A DNA stretch of 10,821 nucleotides from an uncultured Acetatifactor sp. (GCA_910577035.1 CAJTKW010000037.1:1-10821), one strand, 5' to 3'; positions 1 through 7,189 are shown, numbered from the stretch's first letter. Made by a program: numbers and translations. The notes: generated from the letters alone by a model not told the origin.

Positions 1-112
1 TTGGTACTTTTAATAGGCATATTCATTTTTTCAGTGCAGTTTGCGGAAACTCAAGGGAGAACGGGATAAGATATATATGATTTTTTTGGGTTAATTTTGT
101 GAAAAGTGTCTC

Positions 113-141
113 TTGAAGATTCTGAGGAAAGGATCTATACT
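113..141 (+). promoter_or_regulatory. Sigma-A-type promoter for pepF-GH43
   Basis: TTGAAG at 113-118 and TATACT at 136-141 are separated by 17 bases, close to the housekeeping consensus. The predicted transcription start is near 147-149, leaving a leader of about 110 bases before pepF. No other start signal of this quality is visible between here and the gene. Seen by eye; the start site is not measured. Confidence 0.7.
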
Positions 142-142
142 T

Positions 143-192
143 AAAAAGTGTGTGGCAAGAGGCATAAATTTGGTCTTCCGTCACACTTTTTT
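143..192 (+). terminator. Terminator-like hairpin in the pepF leader
   Basis: AAAAAGTGTG (143-152) pairs perfectly with CACACTTTTT (182-191). Inside, GG and AAGA (154-160) pair with TCTT and CC (174-179), with a small internal loop and one bulged C. The right arm runs into six T (187-192). This has the form of an intrinsic terminator, and the A-tract on the left would let it work in both directions. It begins at the predicted transcription start of the pepF promoter, so it would form the very 5' end of that mRNA. It could be a leader attenuator, a source of a tiny terminated RNA, or the terminator of a gene left of the window. Confidence 0.6.
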
Positions 193-257
193 GTTCTGTA
201 CAGGAAACGGAAAACATGTAGCGAGGGTGCCGCTGGCGCGGCGGATTGAGAGGGAAA

Positions 258-2069
258 ATGGCAGAGGAATTAAAAAGCAGAAAAGAGATACCGGAGGAGC
301 TGACCTGGGATTTGTCCCAGATTTATGCGGCGGAGGAAGACATGTTCCGGGACGCGGAGGAGATGAAACGGCTGGCAGGGCATATTGCGGAGACCTATAA
401 GGGAAAGCTGGATGCGCCGGAACGGATCGAGGCCTGCCTCACCGAATACCGCAGGCTGAGAGAGCTCAGGGATCTGGTGGGAGCTTACTGCAGCCTGGCG
501 GTGGAGGTGGACTACTATGACGAGTACAACCAGCAGCGCATGGGAAAAATCAACCGTATGTGGGACGAGATCAACAGCAGCTTAAGCTTTGTGCAAAGCG
601 AGATCATGGAGCAGCCGGATGAGGTTATCCGGGGGGCGATGGAAATCAGCAGCGGAAATAAGTGCTATCTGCGGGCGATTCTGCGGGCAAAGCCCCACAG
701 GCTGCATCCGGAGGCGGAACGGGTGGTGTCCGCACTGGGGCAGAGCATCTACATGGCGCCTTACGAAATTTATAACATTGTGAAGCTGGCGGATATTAAA
801 TTTGATCCCTTCACGGTAAACGGCAGGGAATACCCGCTGGGCTATTCCCTGTTTGAGGACGACTACGAGTACGAGCCGGACACGGCGGTGCGCCGGGCCG
901 CGTTTGCAGCCTTTTCCCGGAAGATCCGGGAGTATGAAAATGTGACGGCTGCGGCCTACAATACCAATGTGCAGACGGAAAAGGTGATGGCAAGGCTCAA
1001 GGGCTTTGACTCCGTGTTTGATTATCTGCTTTTTGACCAGGAGGTAAGCCGGGAGCTGTATGACCGCCAGATTGATCTGATTACGGAAAAGCTGGCGCCT
1101 CATATGAGAAAGTATGCGAAGCTGATCCAGAGGATCCATCATCTGGATCAGATGACCTACGCGGACTTAAAGCTGCCCGTGGATCCCGGATATGCGCCGG
1201 AGGTTACCATGGAAGGCTCCAGGGAGTACATAGAGAAAGGGCTTTCCGTCCTGGGCCGGGAGTACGGTGAGATGATCCGTACGGCCTACCGGGACCGCTG
1301 GGTGGATTTTGCACAGAATAAGGGGAAATCCACGGGGGGCTTCTGCTCCAGCCCGTACGGAAGCCATTCTTACATACTGATGAGCTGGAACAATAAAATG
1401 TCGGATGTGTTTACTCTGGCCCATGAGCTGGGGCATGCCGGCCATTTCCGGATCTGCAACAGTACCCAGTCTGTTTTTGACACGGAGGTGTCCACCTATT
1501 TTGTGGAAGCGCCGTCTACCATGAACGAGCTGTTAATGGCGCATTATCTGATGAAGACCAGTGAGGATAAGCGTTTCCGGCGCTGGGTGCTGTCCTGCAT
1601 GGTGGGAAATACTTATTATCACAATTTCGTGACCCATCTGCTGGAGGCGGCTTATCAGCGGGAGGTTTATAAACTGGTGGATGCGGGAGAGAGTGTCCAG
1701 GCGCCCCGGCTGAGCGCGATTATGCGGGATACCCTGGAGAAATTCTGGGGAGATGCGGTGGAGATCAGCGAGGGTGCAGAGCTGACATGGATGCGCCAGC
1801 CTCATTATTATATGGGCTTGTATTCCTATACTTACAGCGCGGGGCTTACCGTCGCCACCCAGGTGTGCAAACGGCTGGAGAGCGAAGGGGAGGCAGTAGC
1901 GGAGGATTGGAAGAAGGTCCTGGCCGCAGGCAGTACCCTGGATCCCGTGGGGCTTGCTGCCCTGGCGGGAATCGATATTACCACGGATGCGCCGCTGCTG
2001 GATACGATAGAGACCATCGGTTCCATGATTGATGAAATTTGTGAGCTTACGGAGGAGCTGGGAGAATGA
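258..2069 (+). CDS. pepF: Oligoendopeptidase F, M3 family zinc metallopeptidase
   Basis: This 603-residue cytosolic protein cleaves short peptides, as M3B oligoendopeptidases do, and probably helps recycle peptides from protein breakdown or uptake. The N-terminus has the PepF pattern (RKEIPEELTWDLSQIYA), followed by a long helical region. The zinc site is HELGH at residues 389-393, with E417 in FVEAPSTMNE as the expected third ligand. The length matches the usual 600 or so residues, and no signal peptide is seen. I chose ATG 258 over an in-frame TTG at 246 because the purine-rich GAGAGGG (248-254) lies just upstream of the ATG and the TTG would overlap it. The spacing to the ATG is rather short. 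The stop overlaps the start of the GH43 gene. Confidence 0.93.
   Translation: MAEELKSRKEIPEELTWDLSQIYAAEEDMFRDAEEMKRLAGHIAETYKGKLDAPERIEACLTEYRRLRELRDLVGAYCSLAVEVDYYDEYNQQRMGKINRMWDEINSSLSFVQSEIMEQPDEVIRGAMEISSGNKCYLRAILRAKPHRLHPEAERVVSALGQSIYMAPYEIYNIVKLADIKFDPFTVNGREYPLGYSLFEDDYEYEPDTAVRRAAFAAFSRKIREYENVTAAAYNTNVQTEKVMARLKGFDSVFDYLLFDQEVSRELYDRQIDLITEKLAPHMRKYAKLIQRIHHLDQMTYADLKLPVDPGYAPEVTMEGSREYIEKGLSVLGREYGEMIRTAYRDRWVDFAQNKGKSTGGFCSSPYGSHSYILMSWNNKMSDVFTLAHELGHAGHFRICNSTQSVFDTEVSTYFVEAPSTMNELLMAHYLMKTSEDKRFRRWVLSCMVGNTYYHNFVTHLLEAAYQREVYKLVDAGESVQAPRLSAIMRDTLEKFWGDAVEISEGAELTWMRQPHYYMGLYSYTYSAGLTVATQVCKRLESEGEAVAEDWKKVLAAGSTLDPVGLAALAGIDITTDAPLLDTIETIGSMIDEICELTEELGE
2051..2057 (+). promoter_or_regulatory. 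Ribosome binding site of the GH43 gene, inside pepF
   Basis: GGAGGAG lies within the last codons of pepF, 8 bases before ATG 2066. It fixes the GH43 start and allows direct re-initiation by ribosomes finishing pepF. Confidence 0.75.
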
Positions 2070-3739
2070 AGGAAAACGGGAGATCCATTAACCCTGTCAC
2101 ATGCCTTGACTATCCTGACGTCGATGTGATCCGGGTGGAAGATACCTACTATATGGTGAGCACCACCATGCACTTTATGCCCGGAGGAGAGATCCTGCGG
2201 TCCTATGACCTGTGGAACTGGGAGCACGCGGCTTATATCTATGACAGTCTGGACCAGACTCCGGGGCAGAAGCTGGAGGGGGAGCAGAATATCTACGGGC
2301 AGGGCATGTGGGCGGCGTCCCTGCGGTATCACGAGGGAACTTTTTATGTTTGCTTTGTGGCAAACGATACCCACAGGACTTACCTGTACACTGCAAAGGA
2401 CGTGGAAGGTCCCTGGGAGAAGCATTTTGTGGAGGGCTTTTACCATGATTGTTCCCTGCTTTTTGACGATGACGGGAGAGTATATATTGCTTACGGAAAC
2501 AAAAACATCTACATTACGGAGCTGAAGAGTGATCTGAGCGGTCCCAGGGAGGGAGGACTGCACCGCCTGGCGGTGAGCGATGAGGGCAATCCTCATCTGG
2601 GTTACGAGGGTACCCATTTTTATAAGATAAACGGGAGATATTACCTGTTTTTCATTCATTCCGCGTGGAACCGCTGGAGAAGGACGGAAGCCTGCTTTGT
2701 GGCGGACTCCCTTGACGGGGAATTCCTGGGCGGGGAGATCCTGGACGACGACAGAGGCTATTGCGGCCAGGGGGTGGCTCAGGGCGGTATCGTGGATACG
2801 CCTGACGGGAAATGGTATGCCATGCTGTTCCAGGACAGCGGCGCCGTGGGCAGAATCCCCATCCTGATGCCGTTAAGCTGGGAAAAGGGCCTGAAGGTAC
2901 GCCGGGAAGCACTTCCGGGGGAATGTGCGGAGAGAGTCATGGAATGTCCGTTCCCGGTGCTGGGAGACAAGGGCCGGATCCCGGAGGACTTCCCCCTGGA
3001 GAGCACCAGGCCGGATCATGTATACGAGCCGCTGGTGCAGAGCGAGGATTTTAAAGGTGATCTGAAGACCTGCTGGCAGTTTAACCATCAGCCGGATGGG
3101 GCCCTGACTGCCCATGACCGGGAGAGGGGGATCTGGCGGGTCAGCACGGACAAGGTGTGCGCCGCACCCACTCAGGCAAAGAATATGCTTACCCAGAGAA
3201 TGCGGTATCCCGGCTGTGCCGGGGAGGTTACCCTGGACGGAAGCGGGCTTGGGGAAGGGGATATTGCCGGGCTTTGTGCCCTGCAGAGCTGCTATGGGCT
3301 GATCGGGCTGACCAGGAGGGACGGCAGGCTTTGTCTGATCGTGCGGACGATGGAGCCGGAGGACACTTCCATGGCACCCCTGCCGGGGGAGGTGCAGCGA
3401 AGCGCCTCCCGGGAGAAGGAGTGGGGGCCTTTTCCGGTGGAGGGCAGTACGGTGCGGCTTAAGCTGGAGGTGGATTTTACCGGGATGAAGGATACGGCAT
3501 CCTTTTATTACAGGAGCGAAGCCTTGGGAGCGGCGGCTTTCACCGATGGGGAAGGGAAAATGCCCCATGCGGCGGAAACGGGAAGAGCGGATGAAGGCGG
3601 GGACTGGAAGAAGCTGGGGCCGGATCATAAGCTGTATTTCAAGCTGGACCACTTCTGCGGCTGCCGGTTCGGGCTGGTGGTGTATTCCACGAAAGAAGCC
3701 GGAGGAACCGCGGAGTTCAGCCGCTTTATCTACGAGTAA
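2066..3739 (+). CDS. Glycoside hydrolase family 43 protein, beta-xylosidase-like
   Basis: A 557-residue enzyme expected to release xylose or arabinose from short xylan-type oligosaccharides. Residues about 8-300 form the five-bladed propeller of GH43; about 305-557 resemble the beta-sandwich C-terminal domain of GH43 xylosidases. By family comparison the catalytic base is D18 (YPDVD), the pKa modulator D128 (FYHDCSLLFDDDG) and the acid E181 (GYEGTHFYK). All three are present. The segment CGQGVAQGGIVDTPDG has Ala at 238 where many GH43 members have a metal- or substrate-contacting His. There is no signal peptide, so it should act in the cytosol on imported oligosaccharides. It overlaps pepF by ATGA. 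No transporter is adjacent, and the exact substrate and subfamily (GH43_12-like) are inferred. Confidence 0.88.
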   Translation: MKENGRSINPVTCLDYPDVDVIRVEDTYYMVSTTMHFMPGGEILRSYDLWNWEHAAYIYDSLDQTPGQKLEGEQNIYGQGMWAASLRYHEGTFYVCFVANDTHRTYLYTAKDVEGPWEKHFVEGFYHDCSLLFDDDGRVYIAYGNKNIYITELKSDLSGPREGGLHRLAVSDEGNPHLGYEGTHFYKINGRYYLFFIHSAWNRWRRTEACFVADSLDGEFLGGEILDDDRGYCGQGVAQGGIVDTPDGKWYAMLFQDSGAVGRIPILMPLSWEKGLKVRREALPGECAERVMECPFPVLGDKGRIPEDFPLESTRPDHVYEPLVQSEDFKGDLKTCWQFNHQPDGALTAHDRERGIWRVSTDKVCAAPTQAKNMLTQRMRYPGCAGEVTLDGSGLGEGDIAGLCALQSCYGLIGLTRRDGRLCLIVRTMEPEDTSMAPLPGEVQRSASREKEWGPFPVEGSTVRLKLEVDFTGMKDTASFYYRSEALGAAAFTDGEGKMPHAAETGRADEGGDWKKLGPDHKLYFKLDHFCGCRFGLVVYSTKEAGGTAEFSRFIYE

Positions 3740-3781
3740 AGGCGGCTTTCAGCGGCCTGGGGAATGTGGGGGAAGGGAAAA

Positions 3782-3840
3782 GGGACGAAGGGGAGGAAGA
3801 GTGTATTACTCTTCCTCCTCCTGTGCGTGTACTTCGTCCC
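3782..3840 (-). terminator. Nested hairpin between convergent GH43 and DUF4317 genes
   Basis: The inner arms GAGGAAGAGT (3793-3802) and ACTCTTCCTC (3808-3817) pair perfectly around a 5-base loop. The outer arms GGGACGAAG (3782-3790) and CTTCGTCCC (3832-3840) also pair perfectly, with extra bases on the right side. On the minus strand the outer stem is followed at once by TTTT (3781-3778) and a pyrimidine tract, a modest terminator signature for DUF4317. On the plus strand no T-tract follows, so termination of GH43 here is less certain. The DUF4317 stop codon lies in the loop. Confidence 0.5.
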
Positions 3841-4978
3841 CGGGGCGCAGTGCACCTTGCGGGTGCACTGTGATGCCGTTGACTACGACGCCGCCGTCCA
3901 GCCGGATCACCAGGCACTGCTGTCCGCCGATATTGCGGGTTTCGATCAGGTCGGTGCGGTCGGGACTGATTTTGATGACCACATCCGGTGTCTTGACCTC
4001 GAAGGTGCGGGTGTTCATAACATTGCTGGCCAGCAGAGAGGCTGCCTCCCCTGCGGTTTCGTCGTAGCGGGAGTCGAAGGCTTCCAGTCTCTCGTTGGAT
4101 ACGCCGCTGTCCGCCAGAATATTCTTGACCTCCCTTCTGTCCAGAACCAGGGGTTCCGGTTCTTCCCTGCGCTCTTCCGCCATTTCGGTGAGCTTGTCAT
4201 GGATGTTCTTGACGGTTTCCATATCACAGTCTTCTCCAAGGGTTTCTTCGATCAGGGTCTGGAAGGTTTCCATCTGGCTGCCTGCGGACAGGGGCAGAGG
4301 GCAGCCCAGAAGCTCGGCTACAAAACCGTCCTTTAATTCCTCGGGATCTTTGGAGTAGTAGAGTGTGCTGTGGATATTGCTGCTGCGGTCCGTAAATGCG
4401 GGGAAGAGGAAGCCGGTGTCGGGAAGGCCCACCACCCAGTCACGGACGCGGTTCCGGAAGGTGTTTTCCGCGGCGTTGTAGGACAGGCCGGGTTTAGACA
4501 GCTCCACAGGGCAGATGCAGGTGAGTATGTATTCATAGATTTCGTCGGAGGCATCCTCCATCTCCATCCCGTCCGTGGCACGCCCGGGTACGTCGTAGAC
4601 ATCATGGATCACCAGGATCAGGTAGTTGCCCACATATTCATAACTGGCAATGATTTTATCGTAAAATTCCTCCAGCAGGGCATCCTCCTTGAGCTTGCTG
4701 TCCCGGAGGCGGAGGAGGAATTCCTGGGTTCCTCCCGTTTCCTCACTGTTTAAAGGAAAGTCCAGGGTCAGCAGGTTCTTGCCGGGAGTACCGGACAAGG
4801 TCTTGCGCAGGATTTCAAAGTATTTGAACATCTCTTCCTCAGGCAGTGCCAGAAAGGCCTGCTTCAGTTCGGTCTTTTTATTCTTCTCGCCGTCCACATA
4901 GCAGCCGCAGATGCGGGTGATGGAGCAGTTTTTTGGAGTGAGCAGTTTTTTGAGCTCGGAAATTTCCTGTTTTGTCAT
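3806..4978 (-). CDS. DUF4317 family protein of unknown function
   Basis: A 390-residue soluble protein matching the DUF4317 family of clostridia from its N-terminus (MTKQEISELKKLLTPKNCS, then TRICGCYVDGEK) to its end. No signal peptide or membrane segment is seen. It is acidic, with a charged C-terminus ending in four Glu. Two nearby cysteines (TRICGCYV) could bind metal or be redox active, but nothing shows this. The ATG at 4978 has AGAGGT (plus-strand 4986-4991) 7 bases upstream. It is transcribed alone, convergent with GH43 and divergent from mscL. The function is not known, and the neighbours do not suggest one. Confidence 0.88.
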   Translation of the reverse strand: MTKQEISELKKLLTPKNCSITRICGCYVDGEKNKKTELKQAFLALPEEEMFKYFEILRKTLSGTPGKNLLTLDFPLNSEETGGTQEFLLRLRDSKLKEDALLEEFYDKIIASYEYVGNYLILVIHDVYDVPGRATDGMEMEDASDEIYEYILTCICPVELSKPGLSYNAAENTFRNRVRDWVVGLPDTGFLFPAFTDRSSNIHSTLYYSKDPEELKDGFVAELLGCPLPLSAGSQMETFQTLIEETLGEDCDMETVKNIHDKLTEMAEERREEPEPLVLDRREVKNILADSGVSNERLEAFDSRYDETAGEAASLLASNVMNTRTFEVKTPDVVIKISPDRTDLIETRNIGGQQCLVIRLDGGVVVNGITVHPQGALRPGDEVHAQEEEE

Positions 4979-5029
4979 GGGATCTACCTCTTTCTGTGTT
5001 TTGCCGGATTGCCGCCGTCAGGCCGGTGC

Positions 5030-5055
5030 CTGCTGCCCCGGATTCCGGGCAGCAG
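5030..5055 (-). other. Strong hairpin at the predicted 5' end of DUF4317 mRNA
   Basis: CTGCTGCC(C)CGG (5030-5041) pairs with CCGGGCAGCAG (5045-5055) over 11 base pairs, with one bulged base and a 3-base loop. The predicted start of the DUF4317 transcript is near 5053, so this hairpin would cap the 5' end of that mRNA. No T-tract follows it in the minus direction, so it is not a terminator. A role in mRNA stability is an inference. Confidence 0.5.
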
Positions 5056-5059
5056 AATT

Positions 5060-5089
5060 ATTGTACCACAGAAGGGAGAAAAAGGACAA
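5060..5089 (-). promoter_or_regulatory. Promoter for DUF4317
   Basis: Read on the minus strand: TTGTCC (5089-5084), an 18-base spacer, then TACAAT (5065-5060) preceded by TG plus one base (extended -10). The predicted start is near 5053, giving a leader of about 75 bases. Confidence 0.6.
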
Positions 5090-5132
5090 GCCGCCGGGGC
5101 GGTTCAGAGAGAAACTTTTTTGGAACCCCTTA

Positions 5133-5161
5133 TTGAAGTATGGCTGAATTTAGGGTACAAT
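5133..5161 (+). promoter_or_regulatory. Promoter for mscL
   Basis: TTGAAG (5133-5138), a 17-base spacer and TACAAT (5156-5161). The predicted start is near 5168, about 60 bases before the mscL ATG. It is divergent from the DUF4317 promoter, the two -35 elements being about 43 bases apart. It rules out longer mscL reading frames that begin upstream of 5168. Confidence 0.68.
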
Positions 5162-5227
5162 ATTGCCATAAGGCAGAGGAATATGGGAGTACCATACATT
5201 AAGGATGAAAGAAAGGACAGGCTGCAG

Positions 5228-5680
5228 ATGAGCAAGGACGGTAAGGGAAAAGATAAGGGATTGATAGCGGAATTCAGAAAGTTTATCACCAGGGGCAATG
5301 TCATGGATATGGCAGTGGGTGTGATCGTGGGAGGGGCGTTTACCGCCATCGTAACGTCGCTGAACCAGGATATACTGACCCCGATTCTTGCCGTTTTCGG
5401 CGGGACGGATTTCAGCTATCTGACGGTGACGCTGGGGAAGGGGGAGGATGCTCCTGTACTGAATTACGGAAACTTCCTCACTTCGGTCATTAATTTCCTG
5501 ATTACGGCACTGGTAATTTTCCTGCTGATTAAGCTGATTAACAAGGTCAGTGACAGGCTGAGCCATAAGGAAGAAGCAAAGCCTGCGGCACCCACTACCA
5601 AAAAGTGCCCTTTCTGTATGAGTGAGATTGCCATTGAGGCCACAAGATGTCCCCATTGCACCTCCAGGCTGGAAGTGTGA
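5228..5680 (+). CDS. mscL: Large-conductance mechanosensitive channel with C-terminal zinc ribbon
   Basis: A 150-residue membrane channel that opens under membrane tension to release solutes during osmotic downshock; it works as a homo-oligomer in the cell membrane. The N-terminal amphipathic helix and first membrane segment (about 14-45) carry the MscL signature FRKFITRGNVMDMAVGVIVG. The second membrane segment is about 82-106 (FLTSVINFLITALVIFLLIK). After the usual cytoplasmic helix comes a tail with KKCPFC and TRCPHC: C127, C130, C141 and C144 form a likely zinc ribbon. I chose ATG 5228 because AGGA (5214-5217) lies 10 bases upstream and the protein then starts like other MscL. An in-frame ATG at 5183, with AGAGGA close upstream, would add 15 residues and cannot be excluded. 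Confidence 0.93.
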   Translation: MSKDGKGKDKGLIAEFRKFITRGNVMDMAVGVIVGGAFTAIVTSLNQDILTPILAVFGGTDFSYLTVTLGKGEDAPVLNYGNFLTSVINFLITALVIFLLIKLINKVSDRLSHKEEAKPAAPTTKKCPFCMSEIAIEATRCPHCTSRLEV

Positions 5681-5715
5681 ACGGAATGAAGATTTTCATG
5701 AATTGTTTGTGCCTC

Positions 5716-5751
5716 CATCAGCGGCACTGCTGCCATCAGCGGTACTGCCGC
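5716..5751 (+). repeat. Two tandem 18-base units between mscL and the lipoprotein gene
   Basis: Unit 5716-5733 (CATCAGCGGCACTGCTGC) and unit 5734-5751 (CATCAGCGGTACTGCCGC) match at 16 of 18 positions. The second unit runs into a short GC-rich inverted repeat at 5746-5761 (TGCCGCC, two bases, GGCGGCA). No T-tract follows, so it is not a clear terminator. The purpose is unknown. Confidence 0.6.
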
Positions 5752-5800
5752 CGGGGCGGCATGACGGGAAGTGCGAGAAGATAAGGCGGGGACGAAACAA

Positions 5801-6853
5801 ATGAACCAGAGGAAATCTTGGATAAAGTACCTGTATACAGGAATGTGCCTTGTGCTGCTTGGCCTGTTCACGGGCTGCGGCGGTACCGGGGGAAGGATTG
5901 CAAACGCCACGCAGCTGATTCAGGCCCTTGATTACGAAGGAGCCCTGACGGAACTGGCTGCGGCGGAGGAAGCCGGGGAAAATCAGAGATTGATCGAGCG
6001 CGCCAGAGGCATTGCCTATATGGGGCTTACCGATTACGGCCAGGCGGCGGATGCCTTTCTGAAATCTCTGGCCCAGAGCAATGGTTTTGTACAGAACATA
6101 GATTTTGATACCAATTATTATCTGGCTGCCGCTTATACCAAGGATGGCCGCTACAGTGAGGCGGAGGCAACCTACAATGCGATCATTGCCCTCCGTCCGG
6201 AGGCGGACGCTTATTTCCTGCGGGGAAACGCGAGGATGAACCTGGGGGATTTCCAGGGGGCAAAGGAAGATTTTAACAGGGTGCTGTCCATGGATTCCGG
6301 AAATTATGACCGGTTGATAGAAATATATGAGATACTGGCGTATTTCGGCTACCGGGAGGATGGGCAGGAGTACCTGCAGACAGCGCTTTCGGCGGGTGAC
6401 AAGAAGATGGACAATTATTCCCGGGGCCGCATTTATTATTATCAGGGAGAATATCAAAAGGCATGTCTGGCACTGGAAGAAGCCCGGGGAGAGGGCAGTG
6501 CGGAAAGCTATCTTTATCTTGGGCGGGCCTATGAGGCCACCGGAGATTTCAATTATGCCGCCAGCTTGTACAGCAGCTATCTTGCGCAATATGAGGAAAA
6601 CGCGGAGGTGTATAATCAACTGGGGCTCTGTGAAATGGCAAAGGGAGAGTTCGCCGAGGCTCTGGCAGCGTTTCAGGCGGGGATGCAGATGGGAAACAGT
6701 GCGATGATGCAGACCCTGTCTTTTAACGAGATTGCGGCTTATGAGTATCTGGGCGAATTTGAGCGCGCTTATGTGCTCATGAATAACTATTTACAAAACT
6801 ATCCCGATGACCAGCAGGCCAGAAGGGAATATGATTTCCTGTCAACGAGATAG
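5801..6853 (+). CDS. TPR-repeat lipoprotein
   Basis: A 350-residue protein with a lipoprotein signal: basic start MNQRKSWIK, a hydrophobic core, then the lipobox LFTGC with Cys26 as the predicted lipidated residue. It should be anchored on the outer face of the membrane. The rest is almost all helical tetratricopeptide repeats, seen roughly at 64-97, 104-133, 136-167, 205-233, 235-265, 268-299 and 307-338. TPR arrays are protein-binding scaffolds; the partner is not known. ATG 5801 was preferred to GTG 5771, since GGGG (5788-5791) gives a workable ribosome site and the signal peptide is then of normal length. It lies 120 bases after mscL with no separate promoter that I can see, so they may be co-transcribed. 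Its last 12 bases overlap the opposing XRE gene. Confidence 0.85.
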   Translation: MNQRKSWIKYLYTGMCLVLLGLFTGCGGTGGRIANATQLIQALDYEGALTELAAAEEAGENQRLIERARGIAYMGLTDYGQAADAFLKSLAQSNGFVQNIDFDTNYYLAAAYTKDGRYSEAEATYNAIIALRPEADAYFLRGNARMNLGDFQGAKEDFNRVLSMDSGNYDRLIEIYEILAYFGYREDGQEYLQTALSAGDKKMDNYSRGRIYYYQGEYQKACLALEEARGEGSAESYLYLGRAYEATGDFNYAASLYSSYLAQYEENAEVYNQLGLCEMAKGEFAEALAAFQAGMQMGNSAMMQTLSFNEIAAYEYLGEFERAYVLMNNYLQNYPDDQQARREYDFLSTR

Positions 6854-7189
6854 CTTGTCTTTCAGATATTTGGCATAATCCATGAGATGATTTACGGTGC
6901 TGCTGTCGAAGGTGAGCACCGTATTCAGCATATCTGTCACGGTATATTCATCGGAGATCCGCCGGTTCAGGATTCTGGAATCACCGCGGTAAGCCGTCCG
7001 CCCCAGCAGATAATCCGTGGTGACGTCAAAATAGTCCGCCAGTTTACAGAGTGTCGCCAGATCAGGGGAATGGACATTGTTTTCGTAATTGGAAACGGTA
7101 CCCACGGATACTCTCAGGTAAGTGGCAATTTCCTTTTGGCCCACATCCCGCTCCTTTCTAAGCTGAGCAAGAATCGCTCCGGTTGTCAT
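6842..7189 (-). CDS. XRE-family helix-turn-helix transcriptional regulator
   Basis: A 115-residue DNA-binding protein. Residues about 5-63 form a Cro/C1-type helix-turn-helix: LRKERDVGQKEIATYLRV, then SVGTVSNYENN as the recognition helix, then the typical end DYFDVTTDYLLGRT. Residues about 75-115 form a helical tail, perhaps for dimerisation. ATG 7189 is chosen over TTG 7222 because minus-strand AAAAGGAG (plus 7206-7199) lies 9 bases upstream. It is convergent with, and overlaps, the TPR lipoprotein gene, and divergent from nrdD. The target is unknown; autoregulation through the gap 7190-7507 is a reasonable guess. It is not NrdR, which has a zinc ribbon and an ATP cone. Confidence 0.88.
   Translation of the reverse strand: MTTGAILAQLRKERDVGQKEIATYLRVSVGTVSNYENNVHSPDLATLCKLADYFDVTTDYLLGRTAYRGDSRILNRRISDEYTVTDMLNTVLTFDSSTVNHLMDYAKYLKDKLSR

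Noticed and set aside
41..70. Possible earlier promoter (TTGCGG, 18 bases, GATAAG)
   Set aside because: Both hexamers are weak next to the clear promoter at 113-141.
23..217. Minus-strand 64-codon frame in the region before pepF
   Set aside because: It has no recognisable domain, and it overlaps the pepF promoter and the leader hairpin, whose T- and A-tracts account for part of it.
1832..2659. Minus-strand 275-codon frame across the pepF-GH43 junction
   Set aside because: It lies fully opposite two well-supported genes, has no recognisable domain and matches their codon pattern as a shadow.
2873..3652. Minus-strand 259-codon frame inside the GH43 gene
   Set aside because: A low-complexity Pro/Arg/Gly-rich shadow of a GC-rich gene, without a recognisable family.
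5009..5227. Long N-terminal extension of the mscL frame
   Set aside because: It starts upstream of the mscL promoter (5133-5161) and overlaps the DUF4317 promoter; the encoded residues do not resemble MscL.
5746..5761. GC-rich inverted repeat after mscL as a terminator
   Set aside because: No T-tract follows, and only two bases separate the arms, so a canonical intrinsic terminator is not supported.
5696..6619. Minus-strand 307-codon frame opposite the TPR lipoprotein
   Set aside because: The plus-strand frame has a signal peptide, lipobox and TPR repeats; the opposite frame has no recognisable domain.
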